Assembly: GCA_021647205.1 (NCBI GenBank)
Contig: JAKIVD010000012.1
Span: 1-64,000, forward strand
Direction: 5' to 3'
Source: Bacteroidales bacterium
GTDB taxonomy: Bacteria > Bacteroidota > Bacteroidia > Bacteroidales > F082
Length of the DNA stretch: 64,000 nt
Of the stretch, positions 16,941 to 25,046 are shown one piece after another (position 1 is the first letter of the stretch; each line of letters opens with the position of its first letter). The translations under genes were made by a program, and so were the position numbers. The notes beneath the pieces are model-generated. The model did not search any database. It saw only the letters and a program-made list of their open reading frames with translations, and was not told where the DNA came from.

Positions 16941-18149
16941 TTACAAACTCTTCTCCTGAGGTAAATCCTCAGCTTTCTTCCAGGGTGGCAACAACCACAA
17001 CAGAAAAGCCAGTATGAAAAAGGGAATGACAAACCATAATACCGACAACCAAACATCTATCCCCCCAATCAAATCAACTTTATAACTGGTAAACCCATAG
17101 AAACTTTTCGAGAAAAGCTGCCCCCCGATAACCACATTCCACCTCATGTAAAAAATACCAACCAATACGCAAACACTAACAATTGCATAAAGTATCTTCC
17201 TGATTCTTTCTCGCGGTTTTTTAAACTGCAGGAACCCTAAAACACTTAATGGGATTATTGTTCCCAATCCAATCTGCATGATGAAAAAGGTAAAGAACAA
17301 TTTACCACGGACAAGCAGCTTTAAAATATCAAAAGATTCGTCCGCCTCATAAATCCTGTGAATCTGGTCCAGGCTTTCCAGTGTAAAATCAATAATCAAA
17401 ATGTAGAACAGATACTTGGCAATGGTATCCAGGCAGAAAATATCCGTTTTCTGACGCCTTAAATAATTAACCCCCATGTAAATAAACATGACCAGGGCTA
17501 TGCCGGACACCATGGCTGAGAACAGAAAAATAACCGGCATCATCACGGTTGACCACCAGGGGTTTGCCTTAATGGAACCAAAGATAAAACCTACGTATCC
17601 ATGCAACAAAAACGCAGAAGGGATACCCACAACAGTGATAAAGTAGCCGATTTTTTCATCGGTTTTTCTCGATTCGTGTGAAGTATCGAGGACCCAGAGC
17701 GTAAGTGCGCGGTAAACAAAACGCATAAACCCCTTCTTTTCCTTCGACCAGATCACCATGTCGTAGCGGTAATCAAACCAAATTTCAAGTAGCAAAACCA
17801 CCATGAGGTACCACAGATACACAAAACCGAAAATGGCCATCGCCGAAGTTAAGTGAGGTGTAATCAGCATCTCGTAAAACCGGAAAGGTTGTCCCAGGTG
17901 CGAGATTAAGGGCATGGTAGCCACCAACATAAATGCCAGGGCGGTAAGCAGGGAAATTTCGTAAGTAGGCCGCAGTGCCTTAATATCGAAAACCCGGTTT
18001 AAAGAGGCAAGGATAAACGCACCGGCAACCAGCCCGGTAATGTAAGGGTACATTACAATGAGCAGGTCCCAGTTCAGTGCAATTTCGTTGGGGTAAATAA
18101 AGCCATCCAAATTGGCCAATGCTTCATAGAGTGTTTCAAATTTATTCAT
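16941..18149 (-). CDS. NrfD/PsrC-like quinone-interacting membrane subunit (module 2)
   Basis: A 402-residue integral membrane protein with about 10 hydrophobic segments. It fits the NrfD/PsrC/DmsC-like family that exchanges electrons and protons between the menaquinone pool and a periplasmic Fe-S subunit. PLISHLGQPFRFYEML (about residues 80-95) resembles the conserved HPxRF-type motif near the quinone site. It is the last gene of the leftward operon, one base after the stop of the NrfC-like gene, so the two surely form one complex. A second, longer NrfD gene lies upstream in the same operon. No molybdopterin catalytic subunit accompanies it. Confidence 0.85.
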   Translation of the reverse strand: MNKFETLYEALANLDGFIYPNEIALNWDLLIVMYPYITGLVAGAFILASLNRVFDIKALRPTYEISLLTALAFMLVATMPLISHLGQPFRFYEMLITPHLTSAMAIFGFVYLWYLMVVLLLEIWFDYRYDMVIWSKEKKGFMRFVYRALTLWVLDTSHESRKTDEKIGYFITVVGIPSAFLLHGYVGFIFGSIKANPWWSTVMMPVIFLFSAMVSGIALVMFIYMGVNYLRRQKTDIFCLDTIAKYLFYILIIDFTLESLDQIHRIYEADESFDILKLLVRGKLFFTFFIMQIGLGTIIPLSVLGFLQFKKPRERIRKILYAIVSVCVLVGIFYMRWNVVIGGQLFSKSFYGFTSYKVDLIGGIDVWLSVLWFVIPFFILAFLLWLLPPWKKAEDLPQEKSL

Positions 18150-18150
18150 C

Positions 18151-18915
18151 TTAATGGACCTCCTGACTTAATGCGTTATAATACAATTTCGGTACAGTAT
18201 TTAATTGTTGCTTCAAAACAGCACAATTATGTTCCTTGATAAAGAGCGAAACTTCACTTTCTTTATCATTCAGGTCGCCATAAATTCTGGCGTGGGTCGG
18301 ACAGGCCATCATACAGGCGGGATCCAAACCATCCTTTAAACGATGGTAACAAAGTGTACATTTGTCCACAACCCCTTTGTCAGGGTCGATGTAACGGCAG
18401 CCGTACGGGCAGGCCTGCACGCAGTAACCGCAGCCAATGCAATAGGTCTGGTCAACCAGCGCAATTCCTTCCGGCGATTCGAAAGAAGCACCTACCGGGC
18501 AAACCTGTGTACAGGGCGATTTGGTACAATGGTTGCACATTTTCGGCACAAAAAATGTTTTGTAAATATCCTCCTCGGGTACGGGCTGCTCAAAGCCGTC
18601 GATACCGCCGTTAGGAGAGGAAACCAATATCTCCTCATCATTCGTAATGGTATATTGTTCTACCCAATTGCGGAAAAAGAAGGGTTCTTTATGAACATCA
18701 TTTTCAATTTTACAGGTTCGTGCACAATTGGCACAGCCAATACATTTTTCAATATCGATGGCAATGCCGTACCATTTACCTTTTCCTTCGGGTTTTTTGG
18801 TGGCATAAACTACTTTCATCGGATTAATCAGGGACACAAATACGACGCCTCCGGCAAACATGCTTGTTTGCTTAATAAAATCACGTCTCGAGAAATTTTT
18901 CTTTTCTATAGCCAT
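18151..18915 (-). CDS. NrfC-like periplasmic ferredoxin subunit, four [4Fe-4S] (module 2)
   Basis: A 254-residue Tat-exported protein: SRRDFIKQT near residue 9 then a hydrophobic run. Four cysteine groups bind four cubane clusters: CIGCANCARTC, CNHCTKSPCTQVCP, CIGCGYCVQACP and CTLCYHRLKDG...CMMACP. This is the DMSO reductase beta-subunit type (NrfC, TtrB, PsrB, DsrO). It would pass electrons between the adjacent NrfD membrane protein and the tetraheme cytochrome encoded just upstream. Its start overlaps the tetraheme stop by 10 bases, again indicating coupling. Confidence 0.9.
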   Translation of the reverse strand: MAIEKKNFSRRDFIKQTSMFAGGVVFVSLINPMKVVYATKKPEGKGKWYGIAIDIEKCIGCANCARTCKIENDVHKEPFFFRNWVEQYTITNDEEILVSSPNGGIDGFEQPVPEEDIYKTFFVPKMCNHCTKSPCTQVCPVGASFESPEGIALVDQTYCIGCGYCVQACPYGCRYIDPDKGVVDKCTLCYHRLKDGLDPACMMACPTHARIYGDLNDKESEVSLFIKEHNCAVLKQQLNTVPKLYYNALSQEVH

Positions 18916-19349
18916 GGTTCGTGTGGGTTATGACAATTAATACATTCTTCGCCTTCGCTGTGTTCAGCAACATCAACTTGCTTAATTATTTTATCGGGCC
19001 GTGCGGCATTTTTTGCATGACATTCAATACAAACCCCGCTACCTTCTGGTATTTTCATTTTGTTGTTTTCGTCATCTTCAACATGCAAATAACCCGGGCC
19101 ATGACACAGTTCGCATTGGATGAGTTTATGCAGGCCCTGGTTTTTCAATTCCGCGATGGAATCATGGCACATGGCACATGTTTCCATGTCCACATATTTG
19201 GGCACTTTATCTGCAATTTCGGTAAGGGCTTTCCCCCGATAGGGCCCGTATTCGCGCCATGAATCAGGGGTCAGGAAATATTTCAATCCTAACATCAGCC
19301 CGATGAATACGGCAAACGCCAGCATTAATCGTTTTATTTGAAGTGGCAT
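18906..19349 (-). CDS. Membrane-anchored tetraheme cytochrome c
   Basis: A 147-residue protein with one N-terminal helix (about residues 8-25), probably an uncleaved anchor, and four CxxCH motifs: CAMCH, CELCH, CIECH, CINCH. The HDSIAELK and CHGPGYLHVEDDE text suits a small c3/NrfB-like carrier. Placed between two NrfC/NrfD pairs, it resembles in context the DsrJ cytochrome of the sulfate reducers' DsrMKJOP complex, which also stands beside a Tat ferredoxin (DsrO) and an NrfD protein (DsrP). However, it has four haems rather than three. It could link the two modules. Confidence 0.85.
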   Translation of the reverse strand: MPLQIKRLMLAFAVFIGLMLGLKYFLTPDSWREYGPYRGKALTEIADKVPKYVDMETCAMCHDSIAELKNQGLHKLIQCELCHGPGYLHVEDDENNKMKIPEGSGVCIECHAKNAARPDKIIKQVDVAEHSEGEECINCHNPHEPWL

Positions 19350-19387
19350 AGAAACAAATATTTAAATTAATAATTGGTTAATTTTTA

Positions 19388-20617
19388 TCAAGTTGTAGAA
19401 ACTTTCTTTTTTAAGCTATCAATACTGAAACCTTCAAACAGGATGGCAATAGCAATCTTAGAGATAAAAGTAAAGAGAATGGCACCGGCCGAAAAGATCA
19501 TCACGGCAGTACGTATTTCGGTATCAGAAGGAACATAAAAGAAGTATTGCCCAAGTGTATCGGGAGTAAATCCGGGAACAATCAAGGTGATTCCTTTTTC
19601 GAGGTAAACGCTAAAGTAGATGAGAATAGCACCAATATTTAAGGTAAAAAGGTTTTTCCGTGTTTTTGGGATCAGGAAAAGCAGAAAGGCCGTAAACCCC
19701 ATTGCAATCGACGCCCAGCTGTAAAACGCAATTTCCCTGTTTCTCTCCACGCCCAAAAGCAGATATTCCCAGTAAACAATGTGTTCGGTATTCGAATAAA
19801 ATTCCTTAAAGAACTCGGAAACCGTAAAAAACAAATAGATAAACATGGCATAAACCATCAACTCGGCAATGGTAAAAATCACCTCATCCTTAATCTCAAA
19901 CTTTGTGGTTTTCCGCAAAACCTGGAAGAGCAGGATCAGGATAGCCGGGCCGGAGCAAAATGCCGTTGTCAAAAACCTGGGGGCGAGCAAAGCACTGTTC
20001 CAGAAAGGGCGGGCGGGCAAGGCGTTGTAAAGAAATGCCGTAACTGTATGGATGGCAATGGCCGCAGGAATACTGAGCAAAACCATGGGCAGGATGAACG
20101 ACTTATTGTATTCTTTTTTATAAAATTGCTTGTACAATAAATGGGTTACCACAACAATATTGATCAGAAAATAGGTGGACAAAACAAAAAAATCCCAGGA
20201 CAAAATGGATGAAGGGAAGTTCATTGTCCCGATGAGTGGTAACATGTGCCAAAAACGAAGCGGGTGGCCAATGTCGACCATAATAAACGACAAGCACATG
20301 ATCACGGCACAGATGGCAAGTATCTCACCGAAAATCACAATCTCCCTGATTTGCTTCCAGTTGTAAATGTAAGCCGGTATTACAAGCATAACGGCAGCGG
20401 CGGCAACCCCGACGAGAAAGGTAAAGTTCCCGATATAGAAACCCCACGAAACAGAGTCCCTCATATTCGTAACAACCAGGCCGTCCTGCAATTGGCCAAT
20501 ATAACCAAGTGCACCCCATACAACCAACACAAGAAGAAAAAACAAGCTGGCGTAATACACTCTCCCACCGCTAACAATTATTCTAAAACAGCCGCGCAAA
20601 AAACGTAAAGACTTCAT
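19388..20617 (-). CDS. NrfD/DsrP-like membrane subunit (module 1)
   Basis: A 409-residue protein with about 10 transmembrane segments. DIGHPLRFWHMLP near residue 110 is the conserved feature close to the quinone site in NrfD-like proteins, and NFPSSILSWDFFVLSTYF follows as in the long HybB/DsrP-like members. It lies 34 bases downstream of its ferredoxin partner. Together they form the first of two quinone-reactive modules of this operon. Sequence similarity to the second NrfD (402 residues) appears low by eye, which argues for two distinct complexes or a heteromeric complex, rather than a recent duplication. Confidence 0.86.
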   Translation of the reverse strand: MKSLRFLRGCFRIIVSGGRVYYASLFFLLVLVVWGALGYIGQLQDGLVVTNMRDSVSWGFYIGNFTFLVGVAAAAVMLVIPAYIYNWKQIREIVIFGEILAICAVIMCLSFIMVDIGHPLRFWHMLPLIGTMNFPSSILSWDFFVLSTYFLINIVVVTHLLYKQFYKKEYNKSFILPMVLLSIPAAIAIHTVTAFLYNALPARPFWNSALLAPRFLTTAFCSGPAILILLFQVLRKTTKFEIKDEVIFTIAELMVYAMFIYLFFTVSEFFKEFYSNTEHIVYWEYLLLGVERNREIAFYSWASIAMGFTAFLLFLIPKTRKNLFTLNIGAILIYFSVYLEKGITLIVPGFTPDTLGQYFFYVPSDTEIRTAVMIFSAGAILFTFISKIAIAILFEGFSIDSLKKKVSTT

Positions 20618-20651
20618 ATTTTTCTGTTTAATTGATTCAAGTGATTAATAA

Positions 20652-21560
20652 TTAGACACCAAAGAAATAATAGAATTTTGGCTGTGTATTGAGTTCTTCT
20701 TTAAAAACAAGCACACGCTTATTTTCGAGGATGTACCTTATTTCGCTGTTCGGATCCAGTAAGTTGCCAAATTTTCGAGAACCTGTCGGGCATATTTCAA
20801 CGCAGGCCGGATATTTTCCTTTTCTAACACGCTGAATACAAAACGTACATTTTTCGACAACACCTTTGGGCCGTGGCCGGTTTCCGAGATAATGGGTGGC
20901 CGGGTTGACATCCTCTTCAGGAATACTGGGCTCACCCCAGTTAAAATGCCTGGCGCCGTACGGACAGGCAGCCATACAATACCGGCAGCCGATGCACCAG
21001 TCGTAATCCACCACAACTATTCCATCTTCATCCTGGTAAGTTGCTTTTGTCGGACAAACGGTGGTACACTGCGGGTTTCTGCATTGCTGGCAGGCAACAG
21101 GCATGTAAAAATGCCCCTCTTCGGGAACGGTTTCTGGATTGTAATGCACATCGGCATGCGCCAGGTCAATGCCCTTTATCTTATCCATCTGGAGTACCTG
21201 AATCCAGTGAACTTGCGGATCGCGCGACTGGTTGTTTTCGTCAACACAGGCGTAAACACATCTCCGGCATCCAACGCAGCGAGACAAGTCGAGGGCATAT
21301 CCGAACAAAATACCTTCGGTTGCCGGTTCAGCGGAAACTGTAAAGGGTTTGCCGTATTTCTCCGTGTACTTTTTCTCGAGATTTTTTATAATCGCATCTT
21401 TCTCTTCTTTAGAGAGTGTTCTGAAGCTCTGTTGAAGAAAATCATCCCATTCTTCCGGACTACAGCTTGCCATTGCAACCGTCCCGGCAGCAACGACAGG
21501 TATTTTCTTTAAAAAATCACGCCGGGAACTATTCTTTTGTTTTTTCTGCATAATATCCAA
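20652..21560 (-). CDS. NrfC/DsrO-like periplasmic ferredoxin subunit, four [4Fe-4S] (module 1)
   Basis: A 302-residue Tat-exported protein (SSRRDFLKKIP near residue 11). Four cysteine groups are present: CVGCRRCVYAC, CQQCRNPQCTTVCP, CIGCRYCMAACP and CTFCIQRVRKGKYPACVEICP. This is the DMSO reductase beta-subunit type. An extra linker of about 50 residues sits between the Tat signal and the first cluster, with TLSKEEKDAIIKNLEKKY. That segment is mirrored in the small Tat protein encoded immediately upstream. Alternative start three codons in (21551). Electron partner of the NrfD-like protein downstream. Confidence 0.9.
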   Translation of the reverse strand: MDIMQKKQKNSSRRDFLKKIPVVAAGTVAMASCSPEEWDDFLQQSFRTLSKEEKDAIIKNLEKKYTEKYGKPFTVSAEPATEGILFGYALDLSRCVGCRRCVYACVDENNQSRDPQVHWIQVLQMDKIKGIDLAHADVHYNPETVPEEGHFYMPVACQQCRNPQCTTVCPTKATYQDEDGIVVVDYDWCIGCRYCMAACPYGARHFNWGEPSIPEEDVNPATHYLGNRPRPKGVVEKCTFCIQRVRKGKYPACVEICPTGSRKFGNLLDPNSEIRYILENKRVLVFKEELNTQPKFYYFFGV

Positions 21561-21583
21561 AATTGATGTCCATACTTTTACGT

Positions 21584-21820
21584 TTATCCCTTGCTGTTCC
21601 GCGCAGCCGGTGCCGGTTTCGGCTTAAACTCCCGCAAACCGGCAGACTTCTGATTCTTAATAATATCATCAGCCTCAGCCCTTGAAATGGTTTTGATTTT
21701 TATTGCGGGATAATGCTTCGGTTTTTGAAACTTTAAAAAAGAAAAAGTACCGACAGCAGCGATTGCAAAAGGTATTTTTCGTAAAAAGTCTCTTCTTTGG
21801 TTTCGATCTGGTTTTCGCAT
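21584..21820 (-). CDS. Small Tat-signal protein resembling the N-terminus of the adjacent ferredoxin subunit
   Basis: A 78-residue protein: NQRRDFLRKIP Tat signal, one hydrophobic stretch, then a short tail rich in Lys, Ala and Pro. No cysteine cluster or haem motif. Residues ISRAEADDIIKNQK align with LSKEEKDAIIKN of the following ferredoxin gene, and both follow an RRDFL-K-KIP signal, so it looks like a stand-alone copy of that N-terminal segment. The ATG at 21820 is chosen because it gives the Tat signal directly; a longer frame reading into the upstream tetraheme gene is an artefact. Function unknown; possibly a small complex subunit. Confidence 0.65.
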   Translation of the reverse strand: MRKPDRNQRRDFLRKIPFAIAAVGTFSFLKFQKPKHYPAIKIKTISRAEADDIIKNQKSAGLREFKPKPAPAARNSKG

Positions 21821-21842
21821 AACTATCTGTATTTTTTGTTTC

Positions 21843-22421
21843 TCAATAAATATCCTTTTGCCGGACAGGGGGCGGCATCGGTTTAATTGGCTTAAAATGT
21901 GGCGAGTGCGGATTGTGGCAATGAACACACAACAGGTATTGTTTCTTGCCATTCCAGTCGCCTGTACGCTTTCCATGTACACCAACCTTCCAGTCGCGGT
22001 ATTTATCTCCGTGGCATTGGCCACAAAGCTTCTGTGATTCTTTAAAACTCAATAATTTACCACTTGCAAGTCTTAAGTAATCCCTGTCATCTGCATTATG
22101 ACAATCGAGGCACCAGCGGTTTTCACTGTCGTGATCGAACATTTCGGAAATGTCCTCATGCATGTCCACCAACTTCCTCCTTTGCGGGTTCGTTACTTCT
22201 TCGGCATGGCAATCAGAGCAGGGAAAAATACCTTCCTCGTTAAAAGGGGGTGCGGCAATAGCCATATCTCCCTGTTGGGTATAGCCGCCCCGTGCGATGT
22301 TCGGGCTCATAAAATCGCTCTCATGCGTGGCATTGCTGTTGCAGCCATACAGCAGGAGCAGCACTGTTGAGAAATGAAGGAAGGCTATGAGTAAAGGTTT
22401 TCGCTTACATTTTTTCATCAT
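21843..22421 (-). CDS. Tetraheme cytochrome c lipoprotein
   Basis: A 192-residue protein with a lipoprotein signal (hydrophobic run ending LLLYGC near residue 27) and four CxxCH motifs: CSDCH, CLDCH, CGQCH and CVHCH. The pattern CSDCHAEEVTNPQRRKLVDMHEDI, cut here as CSDCHAEEV and MHEDI, is like the NapC-associated c3 cytochromes found beside NrfD modules. It is the first structural gene after the Rrf2 regulator, 19 bases downstream of that stop. A haem lipoprotein would stay at a membrane and could receive electrons from module 1. Partner assignment is inference. Confidence 0.84.
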   Translation of the reverse strand: MMKKCKRKPLLIAFLHFSTVLLLLYGCNSNATHESDFMSPNIARGGYTQQGDMAIAAPPFNEEGIFPCSDCHAEEVTNPQRRKLVDMHEDISEMFDHDSENRWCLDCHNADDRDYLRLASGKLLSFKESQKLCGQCHGDKYRDWKVGVHGKRTGDWNGKKQYLLCVHCHNPHSPHFKPIKPMPPPVRQKDIY

Positions 22422-22440
22422 GTTTGGCCTTTAATTTATA

Positions 22441-22848
22441 TTAAGTATTGTTCTTGATGATTTGATCCAGCTTGGACGATTCCATGCTTTTTTTTATTTC
22501 CGTATTCAGGTCAAACCAATAATCTTTGGCAGGACAATCGGATAAACGGTTGCATTTAATTCCTTCGCTCAGGCACCCCACCAGATTAAGTTCAGGCTCG
22601 AAAGCTCTGTAAACATCATAAACGGAAATCTCGCTGGCCGGCCGCGACAACACATAACCACTGCGTCTTCCTGAAAAGTTGATAAGCAACCCGGCTTGTT
22701 TCAATCCTGTGATAATAATATCGAGATATCTGAGTGGGATTTCCTGCGCTTCTGCAATGTCTTTTTGTAAGATTCCACCGGTATTGTTATGGCTGCTAAT
22801 CTCAATCATCGCCCTTAACCCATACCTGACCTTTGTGTGAATTTTCAT
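22441..22848 (-). CDS. Rrf2-family regulator with three-cysteine cluster motif (NsrR/IscR type)
   Basis: A 135-residue winged-helix regulator. The N-terminus MKIHTKVRYGLRAMIEIS is the Rrf2 signature, with the recognition region around IPLRYLDIIITGLKQAGLL. The C-terminal half has GCLSEGIKCNRLSDCPAK, a C-x7-C-x5-C set like the Fe-S ligands of IscR and NsrR. It may therefore sense Fe-S status, nitric oxide or redox. It is the first gene of the leftward seven-gene electron-transfer operon and so probably autoregulates it. Length is normal for the family. A 15-base near-palindrome lies just upstream of the start. Confidence 0.88.
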   Translation of the reverse strand: MKIHTKVRYGLRAMIEISSHNNTGGILQKDIAEAQEIPLRYLDIIITGLKQAGLLINFSGRRSGYVLSRPASEISVYDVYRAFEPELNLVGCLSEGIKCNRLSDCPAKDYWFDLNTEIKKSMESSKLDQIIKNNT

Positions 22849-22861
22849 TACTCTACTTATC

Positions 22862-22876
22862 CTATCAAGTTGGTAG
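22862..22876. promoter_or_regulatory. Candidate Rrf2 operator
   Basis: CTATCAA-g-TTGGTAG is a 15-base palindrome with one mismatch, between the -7 element and the start codon of the Rrf2 gene, where an autorepressor would act. Position and symmetry only. Confidence 0.4.
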
Positions 22877-22880
22877 TATG

Positions 22881-22888
22881 CAAATGTA
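22881..22888 (-). promoter_or_regulatory. Candidate -7 element for the Rrf2-led operon
   Basis: On the minus strand TACATTTG matches TAnnTTTG, and a TTG (22907-22909) lies 18 bases upstream as a -33 element. It drives the regulator and the electron-transfer genes after it. Confidence 0.5.
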
Positions 22889-23147
22889 AAATTATATTCT
22901 AATAAACAAAGTGCGAGCGATAATTTAGAACCATTTTAGCTTCCCGGCCCTGCTACACCTTATTATTATAGATGAAAATTTGAGAACAGCTTTAAAAGAA
23001 GGGATATTTTAAAACCAGCGGGGTACAAGCCGGTTTGCCGGGCCAATAAATTTGTATGAACCGGCATGCGGACTTTTTATTAATTTTACAGCAACAAACT
23101 GCTTTTACCAACCCAGGCTCCTTTTGGCTTATGTTTTTTGCAGTAAG

Positions 23148-23155
23148 TACATTTG
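23148..23155 (+). promoter_or_regulatory. Candidate -7 element for the histidine kinase operon
   Basis: TACATTTG fits TAnnTTTG, with a TTTTG at 23022+100 (23122-23126) about 21 bases upstream as a -33 element. The leader to the kinase ATG would be about 75 bases. Confidence 0.45.
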
Positions 23156-23236
23156 TTTGCCCGGTTGAAACCATCAGGCATTATTTTACCGGAGTTTTAA
23201 CTGAATACAGAAAGCTGCTGACATAAAACCCGCTCC

Positions 23237-25039
23237 ATGCACACGAACAAAAATTCCATCCGAAATAAACTGATTGCAAGGGGCAGGATTGTTCTCTTTC
23301 TTATATTATTAATGATTGTTGCCAGTCAGCTTGTAATCGGCATACTTAAAAATACCTCCAACGAATTGGTCATTGAATACAATGAAATGATGTCGATTCA
23401 GGAATTCAAATTATCATTGCATCACCTTCTCCTGCAAACAAATAAATCCAACTTTTTTGAAAATGAAGATGCCAAGGAATTCCTTCACGTCCTGTTGCAC
23501 CAGGCACACGAGAAGTTTGATGTCGCCAGGCAAACCCTAACCGATTCGCACAATTCGATCATACTCAATAATTTTCTTCCTAAACTACAGAATCTTGACA
23601 GCCTGGTCGTTACACTAAATGAAAACGAGAATACCCGGTCTGAAAAATACCGCGAGCAGGTATTGGAAATCAACGCTGAAATTTATTCGGCTTTGAGGCA
23701 AATTGATTTGATATTGGCCGAGTCCAAACTTGAAACCAATCAAATTGTTGAAACCAACAAAGCGGCTTTTCGGCACTCTACACTGACCATCTTGCTCCTA
23801 GGAATTTTTGTTTTATTGATTTTTATTGTTGTGGGCCTGAATTTTGTGAACAAGCTGACAAAACCCATTGATGATTTTGTTACAACAACCAAACGAATCA
23901 TCGGAGGTGAAAAAAACATCCGGGTAACCGTTGATACCGGCGACGAATTCAGCACCCTTGCCAACTACTTCAACCAGATGTTGGAATCACAGGTAAAAAC
24001 AACTGTTTCCAAATCTTACCTCGACAATATACTGACCAATATGTTCGACTCGCTGATTGTAACCGACAACGAACTCAAAATACGGTCGATAAACCAGTCG
24101 GCCTTAGATTTGCTCGGCTATAAATATGCCGATCTCGCAGGAAAACCACTCGGGATAATTTTTGGTGAAACAGACGAACAGGAACAACAGTTGAGCAATG
24201 AAAAGATCAAAACCTGGCAAAAAAAAATTACAAACCGCAAATCTTTCATGCATGCTTCAGGGAAAAAAATACCTGTCCTGATTTCTTGCGCACTGCTGAA
24301 ATCAGGAAATGACAAAAGCAACGGCTTAATCATAGTCGGGCACGACCTGACCGAAAGTGTTAAAATAGAAAGAGAGCTTGAACAAAGCAGGAAACAAAGG
24401 CAGATAGATATTAACGATGCACAGGAAGAAGAACGCATGCGGATTGCAACCGACCTGCACGATGGACTGGGTCAAATGCTCACAGCTATTTCGTACACTA
24501 CGCACGAGTTTCAAAATATCGACGAAAAGGACTATCAGGCTAAAGAAAAACTGATTATTAAAATCCAGGAACAAATTGACAATGCCATACGCGAATCCAA
24601 AAATATCGCACAAAACCTCATCCCACTTGTCCTGAAAGATTTCGGCCTCGTTGTGGCTATCCAAAACCTCATCGCCAGGGCCAACGAGATGTATGATATC
24701 CGCTTTAGTTTTAATGCCTTCGACTTTAACGAGCGGATAGATATGAAGCTAGAGAAATCGTTGTACCGGATCTGCCAGGAATCCTTAAATAATATCCTCA
24801 AACATTCCGGTGCAAAAAATGCCAATTATCAAATATTTATGCAGGATGACCGGATTGTTTTGGTGATTGATGATGATGGTAACGGATTCGACATGGAGAA
24901 TATCGACACGAACTCCTCCAGCGGCATCGGCCTGGTGAGCATGCGCGAAAGGGTACAGGCTTTTGAAGGCTCGCTCAGTATTGACTCTCAATTGGGAAAT
25001 GGCACCGAACTGATAATTGAAGTTCCCTGCAGAAAATAA
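23237..25039 (+). CDS. NarX-like sensor histidine kinase (HAMP, PAS, HisKA_3)
   Basis: A 600-residue membrane kinase. Helices at about 17-37 and 180-203 flank a periplasmic sensor of about 140 residues, which is helical and acidic. HAMP follows (about 204-252), then a PAS domain (about 258-372). The HisKA_3 dimerisation helix has the phospho-acceptor His408 in RIATDLHDGLGQML. The ATPase domain has NNILKHS, DDDGNGFD and SSGIGLVSMRERV. This is the NarX/NarQ class, which pairs with LuxR-type regulators. The gene for one follows eight bases later. The sensor lacks an obvious nitrate P-box by eye, so the signal is unknown; proximity suggests control of the cytochrome genes. Confidence 0.88.
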   Translation: MHTNKNSIRNKLIARGRIVLFLILLMIVASQLVIGILKNTSNELVIEYNEMMSIQEFKLSLHHLLLQTNKSNFFENEDAKEFLHVLLHQAHEKFDVARQTLTDSHNSIILNNFLPKLQNLDSLVVTLNENENTRSEKYREQVLEINAEIYSALRQIDLILAESKLETNQIVETNKAAFRHSTLTILLLGIFVLLIFIVVGLNFVNKLTKPIDDFVTTTKRIIGGEKNIRVTVDTGDEFSTLANYFNQMLESQVKTTVSKSYLDNILTNMFDSLIVTDNELKIRSINQSALDLLGYKYADLAGKPLGIIFGETDEQEQQLSNEKIKTWQKKITNRKSFMHASGKKIPVLISCALLKSGNDKSNGLIIVGHDLTESVKIERELEQSRKQRQIDINDAQEEERMRIATDLHDGLGQMLTAISYTTHEFQNIDEKDYQAKEKLIIKIQEQIDNAIRESKNIAQNLIPLVLKDFGLVVAIQNLIARANEMYDIRFSFNAFDFNERIDMKLEKSLYRICQESLNNILKHSGAKNANYQIFMQDDRIVLVIDDDGNGFDMENIDTNSSSGIGLVSMRERVQAFEGSLSIDSQLGNGTELIIEVPCRK

Positions 25040-25046
25040 TAGAAAC

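Larger units (their letters stand above)
22849..23236. other. Divergent intergenic region, 388 bases
   Basis: It holds the promoter of the leftward Rrf2-led operon at one end and that of the rightward histidine kinase at the other. A short open frame at about 22992-23174 on the minus strand has poor coding character and is not called. Confidence 0.5.

Noticed and set aside
16941-22421. Alternative complex III or a Qrc complex
   Set aside because: The large Fe-S/Mo-like subunit (ActB or QrcB) is missing, and haem counts of the cytochromes differ.
22992-23174. Short minus-strand frame of 60 residues with a CCC cysteine run
   Set aside because: No start signal, unlike-coding composition, and it occupies the promoter region of the histidine kinase.
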